A stretch of 64,000 bases of DNA. It comes from Oceanospirillaceae bacterium. GTDB lineage: Bacteria; Pseudomonadota; Gammaproteobacteria; Pseudomonadales; Oceanobacteraceae. Below, piece after piece: positions 53,144 to 61,775 of this stretch. The notes under the pieces were generated by a model. The model was not told the origin of the DNA. It saw only the letters and a list, made by a program, of their open reading frames with translations, and did not search any database. The position numbers and the translations under genes are program-made. The first letter of the stretch is position 1. The number at the start of each line of letters is the position of its first letter. The stretch covers positions 153,840 through 217,839 of the forward strand of contig JACKOM010000005.1 in assembly GCA_024234265.1 (NCBI GenBank), written 5' to 3'.

Positions 53144-53319
53144 CCCAGCGGGTTACGCATTGTTACATTAAACATTCCGTTACACCAGCTCCATGGCGCA
53201 AAAGAACCCCTACCCCCAACAATAATTGCAAACTGCTTTGATAGATAATGCACATTCGCAGAGAACTTATGCCAAAAAAGGCAGTAATGGTAGAATAATG
53301 ACATTGCTCAGAGGCCCGT

Positions 53320-54618
53320 ATGAATCCCTGTATACACCAACTTCCCTACAAAGATCCCTGCGACATTGCCATTTTCTTGCAGAAGTCAGGCTTCACACAC
53401 ATCGTATTTCTTGATAGCAGTAACAGCCCGCAACACCCTGCTGCCAAGTTCAGCATTCTGTGCGCAAACCCTGCGCAGCAAAACTCACTTCATACCAACA
53501 ACAAGCAGCAGATCATAAACACAATCGAGCCACTGCAACGCACAATCCCCAAACATGATGGCCCACTACCTTTTTATGGCGGAACTATCAGTGCAATCAG
53601 CTACCCCGACAAAAATGGCAATATTGATCTAATCACACACTTATACACTTGGGCCTTCATCTTCGACCATTCTTGCAACATCACCTCACTGGTGCATTGG
53701 CCTGAATTTTCAAGCGACACCCAAGAAAGGCTAATCAGCATTTACAGCACAGCGCCCATCAAACCAAAAACAGCAGGTACAGAAGAATCCCTCTCTTTTA
53801 AACCCAGCTGGACAAAAAACGAATACACCAGTGCATTCAATACGATAAAAAACTACATAACATCCGGCGACACCTATCAGATAAATCTCACCCAACAATT
53901 CACTGCAAAATTGCCGGAAACATACAATCCGCTCAAAAAATTTACGCAACTAAGCAGACTAGCCAAGGCACCCTTTTCTGCTTACTTTGAGAGTGAAAAT
54001 ACAATTCTCATGAGTGCAAGCCCAGAGCGCTTTATTGAAATATCGCAAGATAAAATCCGCACCCAACCAATCAAGGGCACGCGCAAGCGACACGACACCC
54101 CAGCCCTCGATGCAAAAGCCATCGAAGAATTAAAATCCAGCATAAAGGACAGAGCTGAAAACCTCATGATCGTTGATCTATTGCGCAACGACTTAGGCAT
54201 ATCCAGTGAAACCGGGTCAGTGGAAGTAGAAGGGTTATTTAATATAGAAAGTTTCGGCACCGTGCATCACATGGTAAGCACAATAAACAGCAAATTAAGA
54301 CAAGGCACATCACCCTTCAAAGCAATCATTGACGCATTCCCAGGAGGCTCCATTACAGGCGCCCCCAAAAAAAGAGCCATGGAAATAATCAATGAAGTTG
54401 AACCTTCAAACAGAGGTTTTTATTGTGGCTGCCTAATGTATAAATCAGGGGAAAAACTAGATTCAAACATCCTGATCAGAACATTTGAAATTAACAAGAA
54501 AGATAAAACGATCGAGGTTTGGGGAGGTGGCGGCATCGTTGCCGACTCGGAGCTTGAAAGTGAATATCAGGAAAGCCTGGATAAAATATCCAGGCTTATT
54601 GATTCAATCAAAGACTGA
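53320..54618 (+). CDS. pabB: Aminodeoxychorismate synthase component I
   Basis: 432 aa. Chorismate-binding domain with QINLTQQFTAKL, SPERFIEI, the active-site lysine in TQPIKGTRKR (the PIKGT form marks PabB rather than anthranilate synthase, which has PIAGT), DLLRNDLG, and GSITGAPKKRAMEIINEVEP. It aminates chorismate to aminodeoxychorismate for folate. AGAGG lies 6 nt before the start. The gene is more AT-rich and uses more AAA, ATA and AAC codons than its neighbours, possibly a sign of different history. It overlaps thrH convergently by 11 nt. Confidence 0.95.
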   Translation: MNPCIHQLPYKDPCDIAIFLQKSGFTHIVFLDSSNSPQHPAAKFSILCANPAQQNSLHTNNKQQIINTIEPLQRTIPKHDGPLPFYGGTISAISYPDKNGNIDLITHLYTWAFIFDHSCNITSLVHWPEFSSDTQERLISIYSTAPIKPKTAGTEESLSFKPSWTKNEYTSAFNTIKNYITSGDTYQINLTQQFTAKLPETYNPLKKFTQLSRLAKAPFSAYFESENTILMSASPERFIEISQDKIRTQPIKGTRKRHDTPALDAKAIEELKSSIKDRAENLMIVDLLRNDLGISSETGSVEVEGLFNIESFGTVHHMVSTINSKLRQGTSPFKAIIDAFPGGSITGAPKKRAMEIINEVEPSNRGFYCGCLMYKSGEKLDSNILIRTFEINKKDKTIEVWGGGGIVADSELESEYQESLDKISRLIDSIKD

Positions 54619-55225
54619 TATCGCGATTACTAGCCTTGATAAATTCTTTTTTCAGGGCTTCGTAATCATGCACTGCAGGGAACTGTGGAAATTCAGCAAT
54701 CACGTTTGCAGGTGCGTGAAATAAAATACCCGCATCCGCTTCAGCCAGCATGGTTGTATCATTATAAGAATCACCCGCTGCAATGCAGCGCATATTCAAA
54801 CCATGAAACGCCTTTACTGACTGACGCTTTGGATCTTTCTGACGAAGTTTATAGTCAACCACTCGCCCAGTCTCATCCACCTCTAACTTATGGCAAAGCA
54901 GTGCCGGATAACCCAACTGCTTCATCAGTGGCATTGCAAATTCATAGAAGGTATCTGACAAAATAACTAATTGGAAACGTTCGCGCAGCCAATCAAGGAA
55001 CTCTTTAGCACCATCCAACGGCTTCATAGTAGCAATTACATCCTGAATGTCCGCCAACTTCAGACCATGCTCATCAAGGATGCGTAAGCGCTGCTTCATT
55101 AAAACATCGTAATCCGGGATATCGCGGGTCGTTGCCTTCAGCTCTTCAATACCAGTGCGCTTAGCAAATTCAATCCAGATCTCCGGAACCAATACACCTT
55201 CCAAATCAAGACAAGCTAACTCCAC
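54608..55225 (-). CDS. thrH: Phosphoserine phosphatase/homoserine phosphotransferase ThrH
   Basis: 205 aa HAD-family protein, matching Pseudomonas ThrH. Motif I is DLEGVLVPE (Asp7; the usual second Asp is Glu9, typical of ThrH), motif II VILSDTFYEF, motif III lysine in RQKDPKRQSV and motif IV AAGDSYNDTTMLAEAD. It removes phosphate from phosphoserine and can transfer it to homoserine. Single gene, divergent from cysH, convergent with pabB. Confidence 0.95.
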   Translation of the reverse strand: MELACLDLEGVLVPEIWIEFAKRTGIEELKATTRDIPDYDVLMKQRLRILDEHGLKLADIQDVIATMKPLDGAKEFLDWLRERFQLVILSDTFYEFAMPLMKQLGYPALLCHKLEVDETGRVVDYKLRQKDPKRQSVKAFHGLNMRCIAAGDSYNDTTMLAEADAGILFHAPANVIAEFPQFPAVHDYEALKKEFIKASNRDISL

Positions 55226-55403
55226 GGGCGGCTCCTTTATAAGCGCTACAATAATGGGCGGCTACTCTATCCACAGCCCGCTCAGGATTCAACAGAAAAA
55301 TCCCGCGCATATTCCCAAAAAATATAACATTATGCTGAATACGCAGTTTTTTGAATATATGGATTCTGGTAGTTTAGCGACCAATTCCATAAGGGAACCC
55401 ATC

Positions 55404-56135
55404 ATGGACAAAACATCAGAATCGATTGCACTCCTCAATCAAGAGTTAAGCCAGTTAGAACCCAAACAAATCATCAAGCGCGCACTGCAAGATATCGATA
55501 ACATCGCCATATCATTCAGCGGCGCAGAGGACGTCGCGTTAATTGATCTGGCACTGAAAGCCAAAAAGGATATTAAGGTCTTTTCCCTCGATACAGGGCG
55601 TCTGCATCCGGAAACATACGAATTCATAGAACAAGTGCGGAAACACTACGGCATCAGTATTGAGGTTATAAGTCCTCAAGCAGAAGCCTTGCAAAACTTC
55701 GTCAAAAACAAAGGATTATTCAGCTTTTACGATGACGGACACCAGGAATGTTGCGCAGTACGTAAAATCGAACCCCTCAAACGACATCTGAAGACACTGG
55801 ATGGCTGGATTACAGGGCAGCGTAAGGACCAAAGCCCGGGAACACGTTCCTCAATCGCCACAGTGGAGCTGGACAACTTTGAAGGCAGTAACGGAAAGCT
55901 GATTAAATACAACCCACTGGCCAATTGGACATCCCAGCAAGTTTGGGACTATATCCGCATGTTTGATGTACCTTATAACAAGCTGCACACCCAGGGTTAT
56001 GTAAGCATTGGCTGTCAGCCCTGCACCCGCCCGACATTACCCGGACAACACGAGCGCGAAGGCCGCTGGTGGTGGGAAGCCGCAGAAGGAAAAGAATGCG
56101 GCCTGCACAAAACAAACATCATCAGCAAAGGCTAA
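55404..56135 (+). CDS. cysH: Assimilatory adenylylsulfate (APS) reductase
   Basis: 243 aa. PP-loop-like start ISFSGAEDVALIDLA (about 36-50), two Cys pairs CC116-117 (GHQECCAVRK) and C204/C207 (IGCQPCTRP) that bind a 4Fe-4S cluster, and the catalytic Cys232 in KECGLH. The cluster indicates reduction of APS rather than PAPS. It produces sulfite for cysteine synthesis; the sulfite reductase gene cysI lies in the same window. ATG 55404 has AGGG upstream; longer frames up to 55155 overlap thrH and are unlikely. Confidence 0.95.
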   Translation: MDKTSESIALLNQELSQLEPKQIIKRALQDIDNIAISFSGAEDVALIDLALKAKKDIKVFSLDTGRLHPETYEFIEQVRKHYGISIEVISPQAEALQNFVKNKGLFSFYDDGHQECCAVRKIEPLKRHLKTLDGWITGQRKDQSPGTRSSIATVELDNFEGSNGKLIKYNPLANWTSQQVWDYIRMFDVPYNKLHTQGYVSIGCQPCTRPTLPGQHEREGRWWWEAAEGKECGLHKTNIISKG

Positions 56136-56137
56136 AT

Positions 56138-57112
56138 TTAGTGGACGGGTAGCTGCACGTCCGCGAACAACTCATCCACTTCCGCCTTGTTATGACACAA
56201 AGCCGCCTTATCAACCATTTGCTTGGTCAGATGGGGCGCAAACTTCTGGATAAAGTCATACATGAAACCACGCAAAAAGGTTCCTTTTCTGAAACCTATT
56301 TTGGTCACGCTATGATCGAACAAATGCTGCGCATCAATAGCAACCAGATCACCATCCTTTTCAGGATCTATCGACATAGTGGCCACAATACCGACACCCA
56401 AACCTAGGCGAACATAGGTTTTGATAACATCGGCATCAGCCGCAGTGAAGACTACTTTAGGATTAAGCCCACGCCCTTTGAATGCATCATCAAGCTTGGA
56501 GCGCCCGGTAAAGCCAAATACATAAGTTACCAGAGGAAAACTCGCCAACTCTTCAATACTGGGTTTTGATTTTTGTGCAAGCGGATGATTACGAGGCACC
56601 AGAATGCTGCGATTCCATTTGTAACACGGCATCATAATCAGGTCATTGAAGTGCTCCATAGCCTCTGTCGCAATGGCAAATTCAGCAGTTCCATCTGCAG
56701 CCATTTCCGCAATTTGCATGGGCGTACCCTGATGCATATGCAGGGAAACATCGGGATATTGTTTTATAAACTCTTGAATAACCCTAGGCAGCGCATAACG
56801 TGCCTGAGTATGGGTTGTAGCGATTGTCAGAGAACCCCTATTCTCATTACTGAATTCCTGCGCAACCTGCTTAATACTCTCAACCTTGCGCAGAATCTCA
56901 CCAGCAACACGTAAAATGGATTCACCCGCCGGTGTCACACGCGTAAGATGCTTACCGCTTCGCGCAAAAATCTCGACCCCCAACTCATCTTCAAGCAACC
57001 GGATTTGTTTGCTAATACCTGGCTGGGACGTGTAAAGGACCTGCGCTGTGGCCGACACATTCAGGTCATGATGCGCAACTTCCCATATATAGCGCAGCTG
57101 TTGTAGCTTCAT
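56138..57112 (-). CDS. cysB: LysR-type regulator CysB
   Basis: 324 aa. N-terminal helix-turn-helix with MKLQQLRYIWEVAHHDLNVS and TSQPGISKQIRLLEDELGVEIF, characteristic of CysB/Cbl, and a C-terminal sensor domain with ATTHTQARYALP and FGFTGRSKLDD. It activates sulfate assimilation genes when O-acetylserine builds up and sulfide is low. It ends 2 nt from cysH, convergently and with no terminator between. Its own promoter region is 57113-57343. Confidence 0.96.
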   Translation of the reverse strand: MKLQQLRYIWEVAHHDLNVSATAQVLYTSQPGISKQIRLLEDELGVEIFARSGKHLTRVTPAGESILRVAGEILRKVESIKQVAQEFSNENRGSLTIATTHTQARYALPRVIQEFIKQYPDVSLHMHQGTPMQIAEMAADGTAEFAIATEAMEHFNDLIMMPCYKWNRSILVPRNHPLAQKSKPSIEELASFPLVTYVFGFTGRSKLDDAFKGRGLNPKVVFTAADADVIKTYVRLGLGVGIVATMSIDPEKDGDLVAIDAQHLFDHSVTKIGFRKGTFLRGFMYDFIQKFAPHLTKQMVDKAALCHNKAEVDELFADVQLPVH

Positions 57113-57343
57113 AAGCCCTCCGGTTGGCGTAAAACTTCCAGCTCTAAAAGTTATAAATAATACAGATACTATTCATTAAAAGAATAGAAGCAAAGTTTTA
57201 CGTTTGCCAAAAATCCTTCTTATATGTGTAGACCACAGCATAGGCCATATTTACTGGCATTAAGTTATATGAATCACTTAATGCAGCTTAGCGACCGTAG
57301 AAGATAATGCCAGCAAGACCCGCAGAAATTCGTTACTCAAAAC
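57113..57343. promoter_or_regulatory. cysB promoter region and end of universal stress gene, with two hairpins
   Basis: Gene-free 231 bp. Inverted repeats: CTATTC (57169-57174) with GAATAG (57182-57187), and GCATTAAGT (57257-57265) with ACTTAATGC (57276-57284). The first may be an autoregulatory site of cysB; the second lies downstream of the stress gene and has no T run. No ORF with a ribosome site was seen. Confidence 0.4.
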
Positions 57344-57862
57344 CTAACGCCCCCTGCGCCCCAGCGCTTCGAGATTAACCATGGGCACCATATAAACCGG
57401 TAGTGATGAAGTCTGGAGAACCTTAGCAACAACAGAACCAATCAAACCACCGCGATATGCGTGTTGGCCATGACTGCCAATCGCGATCATTTCAGCGTTA
57501 CGGGCCAATGCCTGCTCGAGAATTACCTTACTGGGATCACCTTGCTCAACAATGATATCGCCTATGCATTCAACACCCTGTTGAACTCCATAATCCGATT
57601 CAAATACATCAACCACCTGTAAACGAATGCGCTCAAGCAATTCAGGCATCCCCTGTACCCTCAGATACTGCCGGTCTTTTTCTGACATAAAGGTGTTAAT
57701 CACAGACTCCGCAAAAACCCCCATGGGCTCTATCACGTGCAGCACATCAACCCTGGCACCACTGGATTTTGCAAGACTAACAACCTGATTCAACACATAA
57801 GGACCATACAACCCAAGATCCGATGCATAGAGGATTCGTTTCACTGTGAATACTGCTTCCAC
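57344..57862 (-). CDS. Universal stress protein family (UspA-like)
   Basis: 172 aa. Single Usp domain: VKRILYASDLG at the start and the nucleotide-binding loop IGSHGQHAYRGGLIGSVVAKVL (quoted in part: GSHGQHAYRGGLIGS), the G-2x-G-9x-GS motif of ATP-binding members. Role in stress survival is general family knowledge. Both possible starts are GTG, at 57862 and 57844, and neither has a strong ribosome site; the later one begins right before the domain. Single gene on the minus strand between cysB and the small HTH gene. Confidence 0.87.
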   Translation of the reverse strand: MEAVFTVKRILYASDLGLYGPYVLNQVVSLAKSSGARVDVLHVIEPMGVFAESVINTFMSEKDRQYLRVQGMPELLERIRLQVVDVFESDYGVQQGVECIGDIIVEQGDPSKVILEQALARNAEMIAIGSHGQHAYRGGLIGSVVAKVLQTSSLPVYMVPMVNLEALGRRGR

Positions 57863-57946
57863 GTTTAATCAATAGAGCATAGCAGCAAAAAACCGGGAGG
57901 AATTTCATGTCTATACTCATATGACAAGACCACTCAGGAGGGGAGC

Positions 57947-58126
57947 ATGAGCACAACACTTTTAAGCCTTTCAGAGGTATCAGCCATACTTGGCAAACCG
58001 GAAGTCACCATCAAACGCCTTGCCAGGGAGCACCTGCTGGCGAGCGTCATGGAAGGCAAAGACATGAAATTTCCAGAGGACGATGTAAAACGATTCCTGG
58101 AGATCAGCAAGCGCCTGCAAAAATAA
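57947..58126 (+). CDS. 59-aa helix-turn-helix DNA-binding protein (excisionase/MerR-like)
   Basis: Too short for routine ORF lists, but a strong AGGAGGGG ribosome site lies 3-10 nt before ATG 57947. The protein begins STTLLSLSEVSAILGKPEVT and continues IKRLAREHLLAS, ending DDVKRFLEISKRLQK: a winged-helix pattern (helix, turn, recognition helix, wing with GKDMKFP, closing helix) as in AlpA/excisionase-type domains. It could be a small regulator of the flanking divergent stress gene or of the DAHP synthase gene downstream. No phage genes are near. Confidence 0.75.
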   Translation: MSTTLLSLSEVSAILGKPEVTIKRLAREHLLASVMEGKDMKFPEDDVKRFLEISKRLQK

Positions 58127-58247
58127 TCCCCGCCACATTTAAGCCGCACCCCGATCAAATAAAGCAATGTTCGGGGTTAAGCTATTTCAAAAAGTACTCT
58201 ATGATAGCCGCCTAAAGCCAAATTCTTTCTTTTGCATGGAAGTTTGT

Positions 58248-59315
58248 ATGACCGATTTACGCGTCGAAGATCTGAACATAGAAGACATAGAGTTACTGAT
58301 CACCCCTGACAAACTCAAAAGTGAAATGCCACTGAGTGATAAAGCAGTAGCTTCAATCCAAGCGGGTCGTCAGGCTGTGCGCAACATCCTGGATCGCAAA
58401 GACAATCGATTATTTATTGTGATTGGCCCCTGCTCTATTCACGATGTTAAAGCTGCCAAAGAGTATGCTGAGCGCCTGCAAAAGCTGGCTGCCGAAGTCA
58501 GTGACAGCATTTTACTGGTAATGCGCGTTTACTTTGAAAAACCACGCACTACCGTCGGCTGGAAAGGTTTAATCAACGACCCATACCTGAACGATACATT
58601 TAAAATCGAAGACGGTCTGCGCATCTCCCGCAAGCTGCTGATCGACCTTGCAGAAATGGGCCTGCCACTGTCAACTGAAGCGCTTGATCCTATTTCACCG
58701 CAATACCTGCAGGATCTGATTTCATGGTCCGCCATCGGTGCGCGCACCACAGAAAGCCAGACTCACCGCGAAATGGCGAGCGGCTTATCCTCCGCCGTTG
58801 GTTTTAAAAACGGTACCGATGGCGGCCTGACCGTAGCCACTAATGCCCTGATGTCTGTGGCAAGCCCTCACCGTTTCCTGGGTATCAACGGCAGCGGCCA
58901 GGTTTCTGTTATCAAAACAAAAGGCAACAAATACGCCCACATCGTGCTGCGTGGTGGCGGTGGCAAAACCAACTACGATTCAGTCAGCGTTGCTGTCTGT
59001 GAGCAAGCTTTAGAAAAAGCCGGCGTACCAGGCAACATCATGATTGACTGTAGCCACGCAAACTCCAACAAAGATCCAAACCTGCAACCACTGGTTATGG
59101 ATAACGTTGCCAACCAAATTCTGGAAGGCAACAAATCTATTGTTGGCCTAATGGTGGAGTCTCACCTCAAGTTTGGCCGCCAGGACATCCCCTGCGATCT
59201 GAACAAACTGGAATACGGTGTTTCCGTTACCGATGGCTGCATCAGCTGGGAAACCACCGAAGAAGCCATCCGCAAAATGCACGAAAAACTCAAAAACGTG
59301 CTTCCTAACCGCTAA
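58248..59315 (+). CDS. 3-deoxy-7-phosphoheptulonate (DAHP) synthase, class I
   Basis: 355 aa. IGPCSIHDVKAAKEYAERL, VMRVYFEKPRTTVGWKGLINDP (quoted in part: MRVYFEKPRTTVGWKGL), GARTTESQTHREMASGLS, VGFKNGTDG and MIDCSHANSNKDPNLQP are class I alpha DAHP synthase signatures (AroF/AroG/AroH). It condenses PEP with erythrose 4-phosphate, the first step of the shikimate pathway. Which amino acid inhibits it cannot be read safely. ATG 58248 is used with GGAAG 6 nt upstream; upstream in-frame starts at 58236 and 58167 are weaker. Confidence 0.95.
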   Translation: MTDLRVEDLNIEDIELLITPDKLKSEMPLSDKAVASIQAGRQAVRNILDRKDNRLFIVIGPCSIHDVKAAKEYAERLQKLAAEVSDSILLVMRVYFEKPRTTVGWKGLINDPYLNDTFKIEDGLRISRKLLIDLAEMGLPLSTEALDPISPQYLQDLISWSAIGARTTESQTHREMASGLSSAVGFKNGTDGGLTVATNALMSVASPHRFLGINGSGQVSVIKTKGNKYAHIVLRGGGGKTNYDSVSVAVCEQALEKAGVPGNIMIDCSHANSNKDPNLQPLVMDNVANQILEGNKSIVGLMVESHLKFGRQDIPCDLNKLEYGVSVTDGCISWETTEEAIRKMHEKLKNVLPNR

Positions 59316-59321
59316 CCTGCT

Positions 59322-59340
59322 GCAGCCTCTGGGCTGCTTT
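59322..59340 (+). terminator. Weak intrinsic terminator after DAHP synthase gene
   Basis: Stem GCAGCC (59322-59327), loop TCTG, GGCTGC (59332-59337), then only TTTCT. Confidence 0.55.
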
Positions 59341-59351
59341 CTGGCGATTCA

Positions 59352-59369
59352 TACCATTTATGGTAGAAT
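59352..59369 (+). promoter_or_regulatory. purEK promoter with overlapping palindrome
   Basis: TACCAT (59352-59357), TT, ATGGTA (59360-59365) is a perfect palindrome that overlaps a probable -10 element TAGAAT (59364-59369), about 30 nt before purE. It is a plausible operator, unlike the PurR consensus; the binding protein is unknown. Confidence 0.45.
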
Positions 59370-59399
59370 CGCCCGCTTCTCAAAATGAGGACAACGCGA

Positions 59400-59894
59400 A
59401 TGAACCAACCTCAGGTAGGCATCATCATGGGCTCTACGTCCGACTGGGACACCATGAAAAAAGCCGAGGAAGTTCTGCAAAAGCTCGGTGTAAGTTATGA
59501 GGTGAAGGTCGTATCGGCCCACCGCACACCGGATTTACTTTTCCAGTACGCTGAAACCGCAGCCGAACGCGGCATTCAGGTTATCGTTGCGGGTGCGGGT
59601 GGCGCAGCCCATTTACCAGGTATGGTGGCAGCCAAAACCCATCTGCCAGTACTTGGCGTTCCGGTTAAAAGCAAAACCCTGAATGGTATCGACTCCCTGT
59701 TATCCATTGCCCAAATGCCTGCTGGTATTGCAGTGGGTACACTGGCAATCGGCCAGGCCGGCGCAGCGAATGCGGGTTTATTAGCAGCTCAGATCATCGC
59801 TCTGCACAATCAACATGTACGCAGCGCCCTGATCGCATTCCGCACAGAACAAACAGATAAAGTTTTATCTATTCCAGACCCACGGGACATGTAA
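59400..59894 (+). CDS. purE: 5-(carboxyamino)imidazole ribonucleotide mutase
   Basis: 164 aa. VGIIMGSTSDWDTMKKA, VVSAHRTPDLLFQYAE and VIVAGAGGAAHLPGMVAAKT are PurE class I signatures with the CAIR-binding loops. It moves the carboxyl group in purine synthesis, after PurK. ATG 59400 is used because GAGGA lies 8 nt upstream; an in-frame ATG at 59385 overlaps that site. purK begins directly after its stop. Confidence 0.97.
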   Translation: MNQPQVGIIMGSTSDWDTMKKAEEVLQKLGVSYEVKVVSAHRTPDLLFQYAETAAERGIQVIVAGAGGAAHLPGMVAAKTHLPVLGVPVKSKTLNGIDSLLSIAQMPAGIAVGTLAIGQAGAANAGLLAAQIIALHNQHVRSALIAFRTEQTDKVLSIPDPRDM

Positions 59895-60998
59895 ATGGCA
59901 GTAAAGCGTGTTGGTGTTTTAGGCTCAGGACAACTGGGGCGCATGATGGCCCTGGCCGGCATTCCATTGGATGTTGAATTTGTTTTTTTTGATGAAGGCG
60001 AAAACACACCCAGCCACTGCGTAGGTAAGGTAATCAACCCTAAAACACCTGGCGCCCTGCAAACATTTATCAAAATGGTAGATGTTGTAACCTACGAAAG
60101 TGAAAACACCGATGCAGGACTTGTAGAGGGTATCGGCAAACATGTGCCCGTATTCCCCGGCCCGGATTCCCTGCGTAAGAGTCAGCACCGCCTGACTGAA
60201 AAAGATACCTTCCGCTCACTCGGTATCGCAACCGCTGAATACCGCCGCGTAAGCACCCGCGAAGAACTTGAAAAGGCAACCCAGGAACTGGGTTTTCCGA
60301 TCGTATTAAAAACCACCACCATGGGTTATGACGGCAAAGGCCAGGCAGTATTACGCTCCGCCGCCGATATCGACAGCGCCTGGCAATCATTAGGACATGC
60401 AGAATTGATCGCCGAGGCTTTTGTAACCTTCAGTCGCGAATTATCGGTTATCGCAGCCCGCGATCAGCACGGCCATACGGTTGTTTACCCTCTGGCAGAA
60501 AACCAGCACCATGCCGGTATTCTGCGTGTATCACGGGTACCTGCCCCCGATTGCAGCACAGAAAAACAAGCCCAAGCAGAACAGTTCATCACCACCCTAC
60601 TCGACCACCTGAACCATATCGGTGTACTGACCCTGGAGCTTTTCGACACAGCAAGCGGGCTTGTCGCCAACGAAATGGCCCCGCGCGTCCACAATTCAGG
60701 CCACTGGTCAATTGAAGGTGCAGAAACTAGCCAATTTGAAAACCATGTGCGCGCCATCTGCGGCTTTCCATTAGGCAGCACCCAGAACCGTCACAGCCAC
60801 GCAGCCATGATCAATATCATCGGCAAAAATGGTGACCGCAACAGCGTGCTGAACGAACCCGCAGCACATCTGCATATGTACGGTAAAAGTGAGCGCAGCA
60901 ACCGCAAGCTAGGGCACATCAATATAGTGGCCGACAGCGCGGCAGAGATGGAATCCGTGATCAGCAAGTTCAATGCTTTCGTTAACGAGTGCGGCTGA
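59895..60998 (+). CDS. purK: 5-(carboxyamino)imidazole ribonucleotide synthase
   Basis: 367 aa, ATP-grasp enzyme. VGVLGSGQLGRMMALAG at the start, ATP-binding segment FPIVLKTTTMGYDGKGQAVL and the metal/catalytic stretch ELFDTASGLVANEMAPRVHNSGHW (quoted in part: NEMAPRVHNSGHW). It makes N5-CAIR from AIR, bicarbonate and ATP. It starts immediately after the purE stop codon, so the two genes are one unit; a perfect terminator follows. Confidence 0.97.
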   Translation: MAVKRVGVLGSGQLGRMMALAGIPLDVEFVFFDEGENTPSHCVGKVINPKTPGALQTFIKMVDVVTYESENTDAGLVEGIGKHVPVFPGPDSLRKSQHRLTEKDTFRSLGIATAEYRRVSTREELEKATQELGFPIVLKTTTMGYDGKGQAVLRSAADIDSAWQSLGHAELIAEAFVTFSRELSVIAARDQHGHTVVYPLAENQHHAGILRVSRVPAPDCSTEKQAQAEQFITTLLDHLNHIGVLTLELFDTASGLVANEMAPRVHNSGHWSIEGAETSQFENHVRAICGFPLGSTQNRHSHAAMINIIGKNGDRNSVLNEPAAHLHMYGKSERSNRKLGHINIVADSAAEMESVISKFNAFVNECG

Positions 60999-61013
60999 AC
61001 ATACTGAAAAACC

Positions 61014-61048
61014 AATAAAAAAAGGGGCTTAACGCCCCTTTTTTTATT
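61014..61048. terminator. Bidirectional intrinsic terminator, purK / nfuA
   Basis: Perfect 15-bp stem AATAAAAAAAGGGGC (61014-61028) and GCCCCTTTTTTTATT (61034-61048) with a TTAAC loop. Confidence 0.93.
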
Positions 61049-61055
61049 TGGATAT

Positions 61056-61634
61056 TTACATATAAGCGTTATCGGATTTGCTGTGATCTGTCACATCACG
61101 CACACCGGTAAGGCCGGGCACTTTGGCCAACAAGGTTTTTTCAATCCCTTCTTTCAGGGTTAAATCAACCGCACTACAACCCTGGCAACCACCGCCAAAC
61201 TGCAGTACAGCAACCATATCTTCGGTGATTTCGACTAACTTAACTTCACCACCATGACTGGCCAGACCCGGATTCACTTCGTTATAGAGAATATAAGTAA
61301 TCTGATCAGCAATCGGTGAATCTTTGGTCACCCGCGGCATTTTGGCATTTGGGGCTTTAATCGTCAGCTGACCACCCATTTTGTCCTGCGCAAAATCGAT
61401 ACGGGCATCCTCAAGGTAAGGCACGCTGGGGGTATCTACATAAGCGCGCAACTCACCGACTTGCATCACCTCGTCATTAACATTCACTTCTTCGGGGCGG
61501 CAATAAGCCAAGCAGGTTTCAGCATAGGGAGTGCCAGCCTGGGTAATAAACACACGCACTGCAATACCCGGTGCATTTTGTTTATCCAGCAGCTTCAGAA
61601 GATAATCACGGGCAGCATCAGTGATAACGAGCAT
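61056..61634 (-). CDS. nfuA: Fe-S biogenesis protein NfuA
   Basis: 192 aa as in E. coli NfuA (191). An N-terminal degenerate A-type carrier domain (about 1-95, LVITDAARDYLLKLLDKQ) and a C-terminal Nfu domain with the cluster-binding CxxC in QFGGGCQGCSAVD (Cys150, Cys153). It carries 4Fe-4S clusters to target enzymes, mainly under iron or oxidative stress. ATG 61634 follows GAGAGG; a five-residue extension is less likely. The 61688-61712 palindrome upstream is a candidate IscR site. Confidence 0.96.
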   Translation of the reverse strand: MLVITDAARDYLLKLLDKQNAPGIAVRVFITQAGTPYAETCLAYCRPEEVNVNDEVMQVGELRAYVDTPSVPYLEDARIDFAQDKMGGQLTIKAPNAKMPRVTKDSPIADQITYILYNEVNPGLASHGGEVKLVEITEDMVAVLQFGGGCQGCSAVDLTLKEGIEKTLLAKVPGLTGVRDVTDHSKSDNAYM

Positions 61635-61687
61635 ATATGCCTCTCTCAAATTCGTGCCGCAATTTTACTGATATTCCGCGCAGATTC

Positions 61688-61712
61688 ATACCCTAGTAAA
61701 GAACTAGGGTAT
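61688..61712. promoter_or_regulatory. 25-bp palindrome upstream of nfuA, IscR type-1-like
   Basis: Arms ATACCCTAGT (61688-61697) and ACTAGGGTAT (61703-61712) are perfect reverse complements around AAAGA. Length and outer ATA...TAT with a CCC/GGG pair fit the recalled IscR type-1 pattern at about 19 of 25 positions. It lies 54 bp upstream of nfuA and 63 bp upstream of the divergent ugpQ. Confidence 0.55.
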
Positions 61713-61775
61713 TCTTTATTTCAACAATGCGTCATCTTTGCCAGCTATAGTGCACTAAACAGAACGGAGTCCACC

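Noticed and set aside
55264..55276. DnaA-box-like CTATCCACA between thrH and cysH
   Set aside because: A single one-mismatch copy with no AT-rich unwinding region or replication genes; no evidence of an origin.
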